Under the pieces are notes generated by a model, which saw only the letters and a program-made list of their open reading frames with translations, was not told the DNA's origin and did not search any database. This document shows positions 10,870 to 21,963 of a DNA stretch of 64,000 bases, piece after piece. Position numbers and translations under genes: made by a program. How positions within the stretch are numbered: the stretch's first letter is position 1; each line of letters begins with the position of its first letter. This DNA is from Rhypophila decipiens. Taxonomy: Eukaryota > Ascomycota > Sordariomycetes > Sordariales > Naviculisporaceae. The stretch is taken from positions 70,446 to 134,445 of the forward strand of contig MU858075.1 in the NCBI GenBank assembly GCA_033297075.1, in the 5' to 3' direction.

Positions 10870-13264
10870 ATGGCAGCCGCTAGATACCCCCCAACCGACC
10901 TCCGGCGGCAAGTCGGCTCACCAAAATCGTCCAAAGGAAGTGGTGTGTAATCTTGTCAACACAGCTACTGTTCTCTTCCGCTTCACGCACACGCTGACGA
11001 TTTGTTACTGGTCATTCTTCCTTGATCGTCAGCAGAATTGAATAGAGATACACCGTGCCGAAATATCCGTATTTATGGTCGCTGTCGCTACGAAGATTCC
11101 GGCTGCACCTTCAATCACGACATGGACCAGAACTCATCCAAGAAGGAGTTGTAAGCTCTCTAATTTCGTTATTCACTGTCCTGTCGGGGAAAATAGAAGA
11201 ATGCTGTGGCTTTACTGACGCCTGCCTGTAGTACTCCGAAAAAGACACTGAATGTCGAATCCCTTCCCTTCACACCATCAAACCCCATGCTACAACCGCA
11301 GCAACAGAAACCGCAACATGTAGCAGCTTCAAAGAAATCAGCATTGTCAGCAGCCAACGCCGCTGTCTTTACTCCCGGGGCGGCCGCTAGTAGCTGTAAG
11401 TTCAAGGAATACCCGGAATTGAATAAAGGGGGCCGCACTGATGGCTGATTACATTCAAGCTGCCTCGGCAATGCAGCCAAAGGCCCAGCAAACAAAGTTC
11501 AATGTGGAATCCAGGGAGTTCAAGCCGCAAAACTACGAGGTGAGGGGGAAACGTCGGCTCTCCGAGTCCTGTTGTGATCGTGCCAGCAACTGACAAAACT
11601 CAGAGTACTGGAAACGCCATGGTTCAGAATAATGATCCTTTCTCCGCCGGGCACTATAACATGAACTCGATGAGTCCTGCGGTAAACCAGTACTCCAACT
11701 ACAGCATATATGCTCCTGACCAAGCTGGACTCGCACCGCCTCCTCCGTTGTATCCTCAGCCTCCCGCTCAGTCCTTCCTTACCCCACCGCAGTACCACTT
11801 CTACCAGCCTGGCCTCATGGACTCGTATCGATCAGATCTGCAGCCGTACCAACAGACTACGTACGATTTCTTCATTCCCAGCAAAACCAGGGTTGACTTG
11901 ACAGAAAAAATGTGGGCATCAGTACAAACCATGGATGGTGAGTTCTGCCGTGATCCGTCAACAAAGAGGTTTTTTCTGACTTTAAGTTGCTCAAGGTCTG
12001 CCGCAACTTGAAAACTATCACTCGCTATTTAGTCTTGACATCAACACTAGGAAAAATGTCACTACCTTTGGCTTTCCAAGTTGGTTATATAAGGCCAAGA
12101 GCCGGAAGAATGGCAAATATTACGCCTTGCGGAGGATCGCAGGTTGGTCGTCCACGCCATGACAATGTGCAAGACGTCCTGTAACTGACATTGAGTTATC
12201 CAGGCTATCGCCTTAGTAACGAACGCGCCCTTCATGCTGTTAAAGACTGGAAAAAGATCAAGAACGCCAACATCGTGACAGTCCATGAAGCTTTCACTGT
12301 CAGGCAGTTTCACGATAGCTCCCTGATATTTGCTTATGACTATCATCCCTTGGCCAAAACCTTACACCAGCAGCACTTCCCAGCTCAACCTCCGACGACC
12401 GCCGCAAGAGGGCCCAGGGCGGCGCCCAAAAATATCGACGAACCCATCCTCTGGGGGTATATATGCCAGATTGCAAATGCACTGAAGGACATACATTCAT
12501 CCAACCTTGCAGCTCGGTGTATCGATCTGACCAAGATTATCATTACCAGCCAGAACCGCATCCGCCTATCGGCATGCTCGGTACTGGATGTGTTGCAATT
12601 CGAAGATCAACGTCCGCTCCAGGAACTACAACAGGAAGATCTTTTAAGTTTTGGGAAAGTCATCCTCGCGCTGGCGACCAATAACCCAAACATCCAACCT
12701 GGCAACGCCAAGGCGGCGATGGAAGGGCTGGGGACTAGATACACGGTACCTTTTAAGAATGCCGTGACATGGTTATGTACGCCTGCAGCCATTGCAGAAG
12801 ATTGGACGATTAAGTGTTTCTTGTCCGGAATAAGCGGCCACTTGGCCAAGGCACTCGATAACTCCTTCTCAGCCTACGACGAGCAAACATCAATCCTTGC
12901 CCAGGAGCTGGAGAACGGTAGAGCCGCTCGCCTCATGATGAAGCTCGCTGTCATCAACGACCGCCCAGTGAGAGGTCTTCCGAGTCCCAACTGGTCTGAA
13001 GCTCACGAACGCAATTTGCTCAAGCTCTTCCGGGATTATGTTTTCCATCAGGTGGACGCTGAGGGACGACCAGTCCTGGATATCGGCCATATGCTCTCGT
13101 GCATGAACAAGCTCGACGCAGGCACCGATGAGCGTGTGCTCTTGACCAGCCTCGACAATGAAACAGTCATCGTGTGTACCTACAAGGAGGTGAAACAGAT
13201 GTTGAACCGCAGCTTTAATGAACTGATGAGGTGCAGTTCGAGTCGAGATGGAAACCCAGAGTAG
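10870..13264 (+). CDS. PAN3: PAN2-PAN3 deadenylase complex subunit PAN3
   Basis: Seven exons: 10870-10942, 11033-11150, 11232-11395, 11460-11539, 11604-11937, 11996-12142, 12204-13264; 658 aa, all phases consistent. PAN3 is the adaptor that brings the PAN2 poly(A) nuclease to poly(A)-binding protein for the first phase of mRNA deadenylation in the cytoplasm. An N-terminal CCCH zinc finger (C33, C42, C49, H53; IYGRCRYEDSGCTFNHD) is followed by a disordered Gln/Pro-rich region with two PAM2-like motifs (LNVESLPFTP and FNVESREFKP). Then comes the degenerate protein-kinase domain (from about residue 255; WLYKAKSRKNGKYYALRRI, IANALKDIHSSNLAARCID) and the C-terminal knob (NRPVRGLPSPNWSE-like region to RNLLKLFRDYVFHQVD, GHMLSCMNKLDAG). 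Exon 2 could begin three bases later at a tandem CAG acceptor. Confidence 0.96.
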
Positions 13265-14254
13265 GATCGTGGCGCCTCGATGTACCACAAAGGCCAGCGC
13301 AGAGGCAGGCAGGAGGGCAGCCGGGGGATAAAAAAGACTGCAAATGCCTAACAAAAAACAGTTGATGCCTTTCTTCCAGCCAGTTAAAACATTTATTCCA
13401 ATCAGTCAAGGCATTTATTCCAACGAGTCAGGATATCTATTCTACAAGAGTAGTACCTGTATATAAGAAGACTAGTGCCTGTTTAACAGACGCCTATTAG
13501 ATACTCAATATCCAGTTTCAAGAACCAGCGAATTACAGTAAGATGCGGGTGTCGCAATGACGGACTGTGAGAAAAAAACCTATATGCATGGCAAGGCGTG
13601 TCACTACATTACCATAGTGATGCATATATCTATTGTATTAAGCAGTCTGGTCTAGCATGTGGCAGCAGGTGGCCACCTATCTAGAAAGACTGGAAGCCAC
13701 ACATGGCCTGCAAAAGAGTAGCAAGTGGTGACTCGTCTTGACAATATACGGAGTACCGGTGTGAGTTCTTGGGATATCTTCGCCGCCTTCGTCCCATGCT
13801 ATATCGTTGTGGACGGAACCAGTCTCTAGACCAGCCGGCCCTTGGCCACCTAACGAGGAAGGCAATATGACCGTCCCCTGATTCATCCCGACAGCTATTT
13901 CTCCTGCTTCTTTTGTTTCGTCCGACGTGTGTGGTATTCCAGGCTCGCTCTTCGTTCGCGGTTTCCCGTCCTCGCACCATCCTCCTCGGCCGCCTCAAAA
14001 TGGTTTGGTTTTTTATATCATTGATCGACATGCTCTCAAAAAGTTACCCCGTGTCTGTTAAAAATAATGGTATCGCTGTATCAAACGCCCCAATTCAGTC
14101 CCGCCATATCATGAGTTCAGTTCATCCAGTTAGGGTTCTCTCCAACTCGAAAATATGTACTAATTCGTTTCAGGAGGAAAAAAGTGGGATAGTACTGAGA
14201 ACTGCCAAGTGCTCTTCTTACAGTGTAACAAGAGAACGATATAAATGTTCCTCT
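13265..14254. other. Intergenic region between convergent PAN3 and LSM7
   Basis: About 1 kb between the 3' ends of two convergent genes. It contains the second minisatellite copy and a TTAGGGTT motif near 14129-14137. Otherwise there are only short overlapping frames with no domain. Confidence 0.5.
13361..13500. repeat. Second copy of the 22-bp minisatellite family with one flank
   Basis: About four units with the core TTATTCCARYCAGTYAAG lie at 13361-13452, in the same orientation as the array at 0.6 kb. They run into a flank (13453-13500; TACCTGTATATAAGAAGACTAGTGCC) that matches the right flank of the first copy (TGCCTGTATATAAGAGGACTGGTGCC). It lies about 100 bp downstream of the PAN3 stop codon. 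The left inverted arm is not evident, so this looks like a shortened copy. Confidence 0.75.
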
Positions 14255-14875
14255 TCACTCTTCTTGCTGCAAGAAGGGGTTGGCGATTTCCTCGCTGCCA
14301 TTGACGGGGCTGATGACTACTAGCAAAGTGCCGCGTACAACGACTAGGCCGAGGGATCTGGTTGTTTCGTTGCCTTCGTCGTCTATATGCGTTGTGACGA
14401 TGGGGTGTCAGTTCCGGTAGGTATCCTTTGGGGGTTGGGGAACATAGTTGTGTGCGTGCTGGTGAACTGACCTCTAAGCTTCTCTTGTACGTCATCAAGC
14501 ACAAGATTCATGAGGGCATCGTAGCCCTTGAGGGTGCCGTCGACTGTTCAAGGTAGAAAGGGTCAGCGGGGAACAGAGGCTTCAGAAACGGTTCCTGTTT
14601 GAGGGTCGAGGGGCGAAATGGGGCCGCCAAGGGGGAGGGAAGTTCCAGTACGAACCTTCTCTTCCGCCATTGAACTTGACTGTGATCCGCTGGTCCATGT
14701 ACTTCTTGAGATCCAAGATATTCTCTTTCTTTGGGCGCTCTCCTCGTTCTTGATTGTTGCCGCCGCCGGCGGCATTACCACCACCGTGTCCTCCTCCTCC
14801 ACCTCGACCATGGCCTCCGCCGCGCCCTCCTCGAGAACCACCACGGCCACCGCCGCGATGAGGTCTGTCAGACAT
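14255..14875 (-). CDS. LSM7: U6 snRNA-associated Sm-like protein LSm7
   Basis: Three exons: 14875-14656, 14543-14472, 14382-14255; 139 aa. LSm7 is one subunit of the heptameric LSm1-7 (mRNA decapping) and LSm2-8 (U6 snRNA, splicing) rings. The Sm1 motif (ILDLKKYMDQRITVKFNGG, then VDGTLKGYDALMNLVLDD) and the Sm2 motif (SLGLVVVRGTLLVVISPVNG) are both present and split by introns. The N-terminal about 45 residues form an RGG/GGH-rich extension that is absent from the compact yeast protein but common in filamentous fungi. The first donor is GTTCGT, a non-consensus donor also used in the VHS-GAT gene. It is divergent from the zinc-cluster gene. Confidence 0.95.
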
Positions 14876-16506
14876 TTGGTTTGTTTGGCTGATGATTTAT
14901 GTCCGGAAGTAGGTAGTGAGTGTTCGTTCGCAATTGGTATTGGGACGTGATGCAGGCGTTTGAAATCGTTCGGGGAGCTTTCGCGCGATCGTGTTTACTC
15001 CGTATGTAGTTGGTTGCTGTTTTGCTGGGGTCCAATTGGGTTGCAGTCGCGAACCTGGTGATGGAGAACGAGCGCACACCCTGTATTCCGCAGCCTCAAA
15101 AATTCACAGACCCCGCGATCATCGCCAGCTGAAAACTGGGGGAGGTCACTCCTGTTGGGGGGGCTCGCGGGTTTGTTTGGCAGCTGCACGCCCGAAATAA
15201 AAAAGCCTTAACACCAGGTACTTCCAAGCCCTGTTTGCAAAAGCTCCCCCGCAAGTGTGGACTAGCGCAACCGGGAGAGTGTGGAGACAGATACCGTGCA
15301 CTAGCGCCTTACGACACCACAGAGACCCCCTTGATGGATCTGATAGGGATCAAGGTTACGTCAAAAGTGAAAAGCGACTGAAAAGGTATCGATCTCGCGC
15401 GGCCTTCCATCTGTGATCTGGACTGAGAATATCAGCCTTGTTGCTTTCTTTTTTTTTTATTCAGCTGTGCGAAAATAATTCATTGCAATTCATTTGAGGA
15501 AGGCCTTCCTTACTTCAGCTGTACTGTATGATATGATCCAACACGTACCATACTGTAAAGTACCATCGGAAGGATGCACTAAATTCATTAATATTTCGTG
15601 CCTAAATTATGACCAAGTACAATGACGGAATCAGTCAATATCCAAAAGGGTAACTTTTGCCGTCCTTGTTTGTCTAGGAAAGCAACACTCGAGTTCGAGG
15701 ATGAGTTACATCGCATTGTCGCTCAAGTTTGAGAATATCAGGTTACAAGAAGCCAGCAAAAAAACCACTTCCAAGGTTACTGTTTCTTATAGCCCTTAGT
15801 TGCAGTTGAAATTACAGGTTTTGGTACCGATACCAGTTGCCATTTCCCCCAACATGATATATAGGAGGCAGCTATTCGCAACATAAATTCGGCTACCTTC
15901 GCCCAACTTTGAGGATTAGTTGGACTCTCGGCCTTGATTGTTTTTGCAACCATTGTTAGTCCCCCCATGGCCAAACGCTTCTTTCAACTTGAACCAGAGA
16001 GCCAAGAAAAGGGCGGGGACCGGGTGATGCAGAAATGGCCATGGGGCGACTTGGCACGAAACACGACACCTCGAGTGTGCTTGCCGTCTCTCGACGTTCC
16101 TTCTCAACGTAGATTTATTTTGGAGCCATCTGCGACACCTCTCCATGCCATCTTCTCCTCTTTTACCCTCTGTCGCCGACGAGACAACAAGCAACAATCC
16201 TGCAACTATATTCCCCTTCATGAATAGTACACTATTCCTTGTATCGCATCTTTTCATTCCCCATCAGTTGAACTTCAAAGGCGGCGTCGGATTGGTCAAT
16301 TCCGATTCTAGTTGTCGTAACATTACCGCCCTTCGTTAACGGGTGAATGAGTTCATCCTAAGACGACGATTTCGCCACCACGTTGTCGAGTGTTCTGATC
16401 AGGTTCATTACGAATATTTGGTACACTTTGTTTGAAAAAGGATCATTCTTTGCACTGGGACGCCATAGCATCACATCCGCCCGTCCGTTCTCGATCTTCC
16501 CGCCCA
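14876..16506. other. Divergent intergenic region, LSM7 / zinc-cluster gene
   Basis: About 1.6 kb. A short poly-T tract lies near 15449-15458. Two opposed open frames near 15.9-16.26 kb (97 and 113 codons) overlap antiparallel and lack domains. The region probably holds promoters of both flanking genes; I cannot assign sites. Confidence 0.5.
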
Positions 16507-18287
16507 ATGGCCGAGGGTGTCCCCGTGGCAGCCCCCACCGAAAACAAGAAGCGCAGGCGGGATGTCGACGACCACTCCGGCCCGGCCAGCCACTCGGACC
16601 GTTCCAGTATTCCACGTATTCCACAACCTCCACCACCGCAGACAGGTACGTCTCCAGACTCCGGGCCCTGGTTCACCGCCTTTATTACAGTTTGATCAAC
16701 GTGGTTTGATCTCTTGACCCCCATTCAACCACAAATGCCCTTGTGAAACTCGCACAACAGTTATGGCAGACCTGTTGACTTACTTTGACTACAGGGAACG
16801 ACAAGCCCATCAACTATTTGTGTAAACCCAATGCACCCAGACTGCGGCTTTTCCAAAGCGAGAATGAGGCCTTCTCGGATATGGTGGGCCTCATCAATGA
16901 CTACGAAGGTGACGACGATCACTCCCCAGTTCAACTTGCACTCTTGCTGACATGGCAACCAGGGGTCTTGAGCCGACATGAAAGTCTGGCTGCAAAGCTG
17001 GGAGCAAAACTCACGTCTCCACGGCTTCTACGAGCCATGGAAAGCCTATTCGAGGGTTCTATTGCTGCTACCCCCCTGTGTCAATATGGGGACGCCCGAG
17101 ACTCGGACCCAACGTGGTGCGCACCCAGTTGGCTGGAGATTGTCGAGTTTGCCGCTTCCCACCCTCGTGACTTCAACTTGACTTCTACACCTGATGGCCG
17201 CCGTGTTTGCAACTTCACCATGAACAATGCTCATGTCGAGATCAGCGAGGATGATTGGCGTCTCATCATGTCTGGGGCTCTCGACCGCTTTAGGTTGGTC
17301 GCTCCAGAGCCCCTCGAGGAGGATGAAGTGGCCGAACTCGCCACAATTGACATTCTGGAACAGCGTCTGCAGACGCTCATCAAAGAGGCGGACGCGGTTG
17401 CTAGGAAAGCTCGTCGTCTCAACTACCATCTCAGCGGCCGGAAAGCCGCCCTGAACTCACGTCGCTCGTCGACGACGCAGAGTATATCTAGTTCTCATTA
17501 TCAGCCTGTGAGCCAACAACGCCCACCACCGCTAGGTAGCCTCAACCCGGCCTATGACCTGCAGGCCGACTTATTACAGCAATTCCTGGCCCCTTCCATC
17601 TTTCCACAGAACGGGTCGAGTATGACACAGCCTGCTTCAATTTCTTCCGGACCACTGCCCATCGATGTTCCCCGACAATCTACCGCGCCCTCGACCATTA
17701 CTACCTCACAGACCCACATACTCACGCCAAATAGCAGACGCTCGCCAGCGTACTCGGCCGGCTCACCAACCCGAAGAGAGGGCACAGCACCAACCTCGAC
17801 TGCAGAAGAGTCCCAGGCTCCATATCGATCCATCATTCAGACCCACGTCGAGGAGCTCACTAAAGGCGATCGGATCACTCCGCCATGCGATAGATGCCGG
17901 AGACTGAATGTAATATGTGTCAAGAACCTGACGTCTTGTCAAGGATGCACCAAGAAGCATGCAAAGTGCACCTGGAAATCTGTGACGGACGACGAGATCG
18001 ACGTGTTGAGGGGGCGCGAGCCAGCCCTGGCAGACGACCGGTCCGAAAGAGGAGACGCCGGTAGTAGAGAAGGACAAAACGGAGAAAGTGAGGGAGTATA
18101 CGAGACCAATGAAGCGGCGGACACCAGCCTCCCGACGACAGAAGGGGATGTTGACACAGAGGTAGAAACGTCTGAAGCTGCCAAGGTTAAGGACACGCCG
18201 CCTTCATCGGCGTCGTCTTCGACTCGTGGGCAGCAGCCGCAACAGCAGGCTAGGAGTATATCGACTGGGAGACACCGGCATCAGTAG
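16507..18287 (+). CDS. Putative regulator with C-terminal Zn2Cys6 cluster
   Basis: Two exons, 16507-16645 and 16795-18287, joined in frame; 543 aa. The start is the ATG of MAEGVPVAAPTENKKRRRD, which opens with a basic nuclear-localisation-like KKRRR. Residues about 50-210 are a conserved-looking acidic domain I do not recognise (NYLCKPNAPRLRLFQSENEA, LALLLTWQPGVLSRHESLAA). A short helical segment lies at about 230-258. A Ser/Pro-rich linker leads to a Cys cluster at 411-438 with spacing C-x2-C-x6-C-x6-C-x2-C-x6-C (CDRCRRLNVICVKNLTSC then QGCTKKHAKC), which is the Zn2Cys6 pattern of fungal transcription factors. The tail is acidic and Ser/Gln-rich. Unusually, the cluster is C-terminal and not N-terminal, and no fungal_trans middle region is visible. 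DNA binding is inferred; target genes are unknown. Confidence 0.85.
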
Positions 18288-21200
18288 TTCTGCCGCACGG
18301 TGCCGACCATGCATATGTCCTGTCGGTTTTTGAATTATGTGCCCATCACACTGGGCAAATGGCTGAAATACTTTGATTCGTAGATATATATGTGTATACC
18401 AGCGTCTCAGTTCCATTTCCAGTTAGAGAGAGCGAAGAATAGAACTTGAAATCAAAAGAGGACTATCGCAACAGTGTACCACGATTGTGGACCAGTAAAG
18501 TTTCAAGCCTTGTTCGCGATGAATATGTATTCTCAGCATCAATCTTTGTACAGTAGAGGGGTACATGCCGCTTTCGTAGCATAGCCCCAAACCTGGAAGA
18601 TACCAGAGGTATGTCCATGAATCTGCAAGGGCATATGCTGCTAGCAGACTTCTTTTCTTCGTCAGATGAGTCTTGTTGCATTGTCTCACATAAATACCAG
18701 GTTGCCCGTGAGGGACGTCGACTTTTATGAGGCGTCTGCCGGATACCATAGTTTGTGATTCTTTCTTGCCACATGCCAGCATCCTCATTCGTATCAATGT
18801 ACGTGCCAGAGAGTGCCCGGCTTCATATTGGTCTCATGAGTGGTCCTACATAGCAGTACACTCGTGATGGAGCATTTTCCTGGTGTGTTAATGCTTATAA
18901 GTATGGGGACTGGGCTAGAACGATGCTCTTTACTGGCTAGAAGAAAGACCTTAACTTGCTGGAATAGATGCCCTAACTAGCTATAAACGATACCTTCTCG
19001 GCTGGAATAAATGCCCAAGTTGACTGGAATACCCGGTCTACTGCCCAGCGCCTTTGATATCTGGTCTCGAAACTCCCCGACATTGTGATAGCCTCGGAGA
19101 CAGTCTCTTGTCGAGGGTTTGGGCAAGTTCGACGGGTTGTAGAGATTACAGACGGTGGAAATTGCCGATTTAGCAAGGCGATGTAGTGTTGATACTGACG
19201 AAAGAGAATACGGTGATCAATGATAGCAAATGCTGTTGAAAACGATGCTCAGACAAAGTGTCGATGATGATAATGATGATGGAGGTAATGTCTGTTCCTT
19301 TGTGTTGTTGTCAAGAAAAGTAGAAAGTTTCCGTTGCTCTCTGGATGGCCACATCTGGCAAGCCAATGATGTAATGAATGACAGCCCATGAGGGTATTGG
19401 ATCCAGTCTCAGTCGCACTTTCCGCCGGTATGCCCCTTAGGATGGTGAGCCGAGATGTCCATTGGCGTACGACGGCCCATCGATATCTGGCAGGAGCGGG
19501 TAGCCTGAAAGCCAGCTACGGAAGGTGGTTGTCCCGGACCTCGGGCGACAGAACATCCACTTCTGGTCCGCGATCGGGTCTCTCGAATGGGCAGAGCCGC
19601 GTCCATGGGCGCGGACAGGACTAGATGCAGAAGACTCGATTCGTTCACCGTCGTTTGTCCTCTGCTGCCCGGAACCTCGCAAGGGGATGATTTGCGATGC
19701 AGGCTAGCCGGCAGCCATGTTGGTGATGGCTCTCAAGTTTGGGCAAGTTTTTGGGCTTGTGCGGCTGACAGGTTGAATTTGTCATAACCCCGAGTTACAA
19801 GCAAGAGCCGCGGCTCCTCGTCTGCCTGCCTTGCAAGCTGAGACTTTTGTAGTCCCATCGCACCCGAGTTGCTAGTCCTGGGCTGGTGCAGTTTCAAGGT
19901 GCGTGGCAGGCTTTCCTGTCAAATTGAATAGCTGGCTGGAGAAACCTCAGCAATTGAAGGTATCGCCGGTCCGTTTGTCGAACAACGTCTGCGCGGAAGT
20001 GCAGGTAGGGAGGTGAGGTCCGTCTCCCCCTCACTCGGCGAGCATATAAACTCGATACCACGGCGTCATGGTTGGGGAGCCCCTCTCCACAAACACAAAC
20101 AAACGTGATCCATTCCTTTTCAAACACAATACGGCCGCGACAGACGGTTTTGTCGCATCTTGTTCCGCATGGCCATGATCAACCACAGCAACTCGGCGTT
20201 AAAAGCTGGCTCGCTTGCCAATACATCTCCAGCCCGAAGGCCCCCGGAATGGACATTTTGCCTTGTCCATGCCCGATATCAAAGGTCCGAGTTAAACATG
20301 TAAATCAAATTATTTGAATGCTGTCTGTCTGTCTGCCTGTCATGTTTTTCGTTCTCTGCAACCGCGGGGGGGAAATGGACTCCGGAATCAGCATGAGAAC
20401 GGATGAGGCAACCAGGTCTAATGTTTGGTCACCGAGTTGCTTATCTACGATCCATACCCTGATTATTTTAGAGACAAAGAGAAAAAAAAATAGAAGAGGA
20501 ATTTCCGTGAGTGGGGAGGACAAGGACTGACGATGGTGAAGTCAGTCAGCCAGACTGCCAGTAAATTGATTTGTTGGTCTCAATCATGGTCAGCAATCCC
20601 CCGAACCTCAACAGTCAATGTTGACCGTCAAGTTTTGAATTTGGCATCTTGCTGCTGTGGTCCATGTCGTAGGGTAACCTACCTTACCTGGATGTGTCAG
20701 GGTGGGTGCAGATACGGAGATATCTGTAGGTAGGCAGGTACGGAGTAGGTAGTCTCGATTCCATTGCGAGGAGCAAAGGGCGGTCCGTCCAATAACAGTA
20801 AACCTCGTCCATAGAAACAAAACCAGCCTCCGTCACGTTAAATAGCTTAGCCTGTCCATAGTCTAATGTCGTTGTAATCATCCTCCTTCCTCTCTCCCTT
20901 TCCTGCCCCCGACCACAGAGAGAGAGAGGGCCAGCGAGCGACGGTCCGAGTGCCTCAGGCCATTTGCCATTCGGCCCTCCCTTTCCGTCCCTTCCAGCAT
21001 ACCTACCGCATACCTTCCATTAATTTTTTCGACCTGCCACTTCCTTCCCCTTTCCACATCCCCACCACTCAACAACAAGCTGGAAAACGGAAAACCCCTT
21101 GACGGCACAGGGCACCTGTCACCAGTCACCACCGACCTGGCACCCGCAGTGATAAGTGTATTTATCATTTTCTGCTGCACCGCTCGAGTGGGTCACCACA

Positions 21201-21963
21201 ACGTCCACCAACTCGCTCACTCCTTCTGCCTTTGGATTTTCCCAATTTATTTTAACTTCCTCCAAACCCAAAGTCCACGCAACACGCAGCGACACAAAAG
21301 CCAGTCGCGTGCTCACCAATCCGACCTTTGGAGCATTCGATTATAACGCCAGGCACAAGTCAAAGCAACGCACTTTCTCGTCATCTGCTCGGCAATCTTT
21401 TGTTTACCCCTTTCACGATCATTCCAAGCATTTGGCCATTCTGAGAGCTACGGGATCACCCAGCCCACTTACCTAAACCATCTTTTGGTTTGTTCTCGAC
21501 CGACATTGAACAGCCAGCTTGCTGCAGGTTGTCCGTGCTGGTCTTTATTGGTCTTTTCCTTAACCGGCATACCCCATATATATTTCCCCCCTTCCCTCTT
21601 CTTAGCTTGGCTACCCGCGCTGTTTTCGTTGCATCCCGCAAGCCGCGTCTCGCTGTCTGCTGTGGCTGCGTGCTGGTCTGTTGGATGCTACTTGGGTAAC
21701 CGGTGCTGAGTGGGTGGACCAAATTCTTGCACCTACACCCCCCGTTTACGCAAACCCCTGGCGAGGGCCAAAGGCCAATCCTTCCCCCAATCAGAGAATC
21801 CAGCCAATCCCTTTCTCGCTTTTGCTCCCCACCGCCTCGCGCCGGCCATCGCGACGCCGCATTTGTGTCCATAATCGAGACGCGCTTGAAGATATCAACC
21901 ACTTTCACTTCAACCTTCTTGGATCAACACCACTGCTCCTCTTCGCGACCGTCCTTCTCCGCA
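18288..21963. other. Long intergenic region upstream of the ASH1-type gene
   Basis: About 3.7 kb. It contains the third minisatellite copy (18.9-19.03 kb). The last 0.8 kb is a pyrimidine-rich stretch (about 21.2-21.96 kb), typical of a fungal promoter and 5' leader. Open frames of 60-150 codons overlap on both strands and have no domain. A frame open from 21703 into the ASH1-type coding sequence is discussed under that gene. Confidence 0.5.
18915..19035 (-). repeat. Third copy of the 22-bp minisatellite family, inverted
   Basis: Read on the minus strand, about four to five units with the core TTATTCCAGCCRAGAAGG or CTATTCCAGCAAGTTAAG follow one another at 22-23 bp spacing. This is the same family as the arrays at 0.6 and 13.4 kb but in opposite orientation and more diverged. 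The flank motif TGCCTGTATATAAG is not seen, so it may be a relic. Confidence 0.65.
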
